32,401 nt of DNA from Faecalimonas sp. (GTDB lineage: Bacteria; Bacillota_A; Clostridia; Lachnospirales; Lachnospiraceae). Position numbers and translations under genes: made by a program. This document shows positions 32,265 to 32,401 of the stretch, piece by piece; the first letter of the stretch is position 1, and every line of letters starts with the position of its first letter. The notes under the pieces were generated by a model, which did not search any database, was not told where the DNA came from, and saw only the letters and a program-made list of their open reading frames with translations. Location: assembly GCA_026169575.1 (NCBI GenBank), contig JAPFCT010000134.1, positions 1 through 32,401 on the forward strand, read 5' to 3'.

Positions 32265-32401
32265 ATGAGCAGGATCATAGTGGGGATCCCGAAGCGGGAG
32301 ACGGGGATACAGATTCGAAATCTGCTTGTCCGAAATGGATTTGATGTAGCGGGAGTCTGTACTTCCGGTACGCAAATATTAAATTATGCAGATCTTCTAG
32401 G
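32265..32401 (+). CDS. Start of a probable ANTAR-type response regulator (cut by window end)
   Basis: Only the first 45 codons are in the window. MSRIIVGIPKRETGIQIRN, then LLVRNGFDVAGVCTSGTQIL resembles the beginning of the receiver-like domain of clostridial ANTAR antiterminators, which are often encoded next to glnA. GGGAGGG lies 6 bases before ATG 32265; ATG 32259 in the same frame is possible. The RNA-binding ANTAR domain would be at the C-terminus, outside the window, so the call rests on the N-terminus and on context. It is 41 bases after glnA and probably in the same transcript. Confidence 0.6.
   Translation, partial: MSRIIVGIPKRETGIQIRNLLVRNGFDVAGVCTSGTQILNYADLL

Overview
The window looks like part of the chromosome of an anaerobic, gut-type Clostridia bacterium, most likely a member of the Lachnospiraceae. 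This rests on the enzymes rather than on any marker gene. It holds two oxygen-sensitive glycyl-radical systems, a clostridial ferredoxin and a rubredoxin, a Cys-rich YlmC/YmxH protein, a PdaB-like deacetylase, an intracellular GH29 fucosidase, strong AGGAGG-type ribosome binding sites and moderate GC. No rRNA, tRNA, prophage or insertion sequence was seen.

Layout. 1-366: trailer end of a CRISPR array with a type I-C style repeat; the leader and any cas genes lie to the left. 367-735: mostly non-coding, with a short coding remnant, a sigma-70 promoter and a likely NrdR operator. 736-3739: anaerobic (class III) ribonucleotide reductase. The large ORF ends before the glycyl-radical segment, which sits on its own 48-codon ORF with its own ribosome binding site, followed by the activase gene nrdG. 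3919-4470 (minus): YbaK-type prolyl-tRNA editing protein. 4647-9070: an ABC ATPase, a membrane-anchored protein with a 14-residue cytoplasmic repeat, and two ABC-2 permeases, apparently one operon. 9165-12663: a heterodimeric ABC exporter. 12793-15889: ferredoxin, ferritin-like protein, YlmC/YmxH protein, nrdR and an alpha-L-fucosidase. 16040-17374 (minus): mgtE behind an M-box magnesium riboswitch. 17862-23450: membrane protein, methyltransferase, hslO, nadE and an SGNH-like protein. 23532-23690 (minus): rubredoxin. 23922-24683: PdaB-like deacetylase. 24712-29727: a cupin-type regulator divergent from a hydroxyproline-to-proline operon (activase, HypD, ProC). 29767-30771: aldo/keto reductase. 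30898 to the end: glnA with a promoter-terminator leader, and the start of what looks like an ANTAR-type antiterminator gene.

How the genes fit together. NrdR, encoded near 14 kb, probably represses the nrdD/nrdG promoter at 663-716. HypD dehydrates trans-4-hydroxyproline to pyrroline-5-carboxylate and ProC reduces it to proline; the divergent XRE-cupin gene is the natural candidate regulator. The glnA leader and the gene after glnA suggest nitrogen control by antitermination.

The strongest unusual observation is the split class III ribonucleotide reductase: the radical glycine is carried by a separate 48-residue polypeptide, in the same frame as the large subunit and separated from it by one stop codon and a new ribosome binding site. 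Next in interest are the ABC/repeat-protein operon and the glnA leader.
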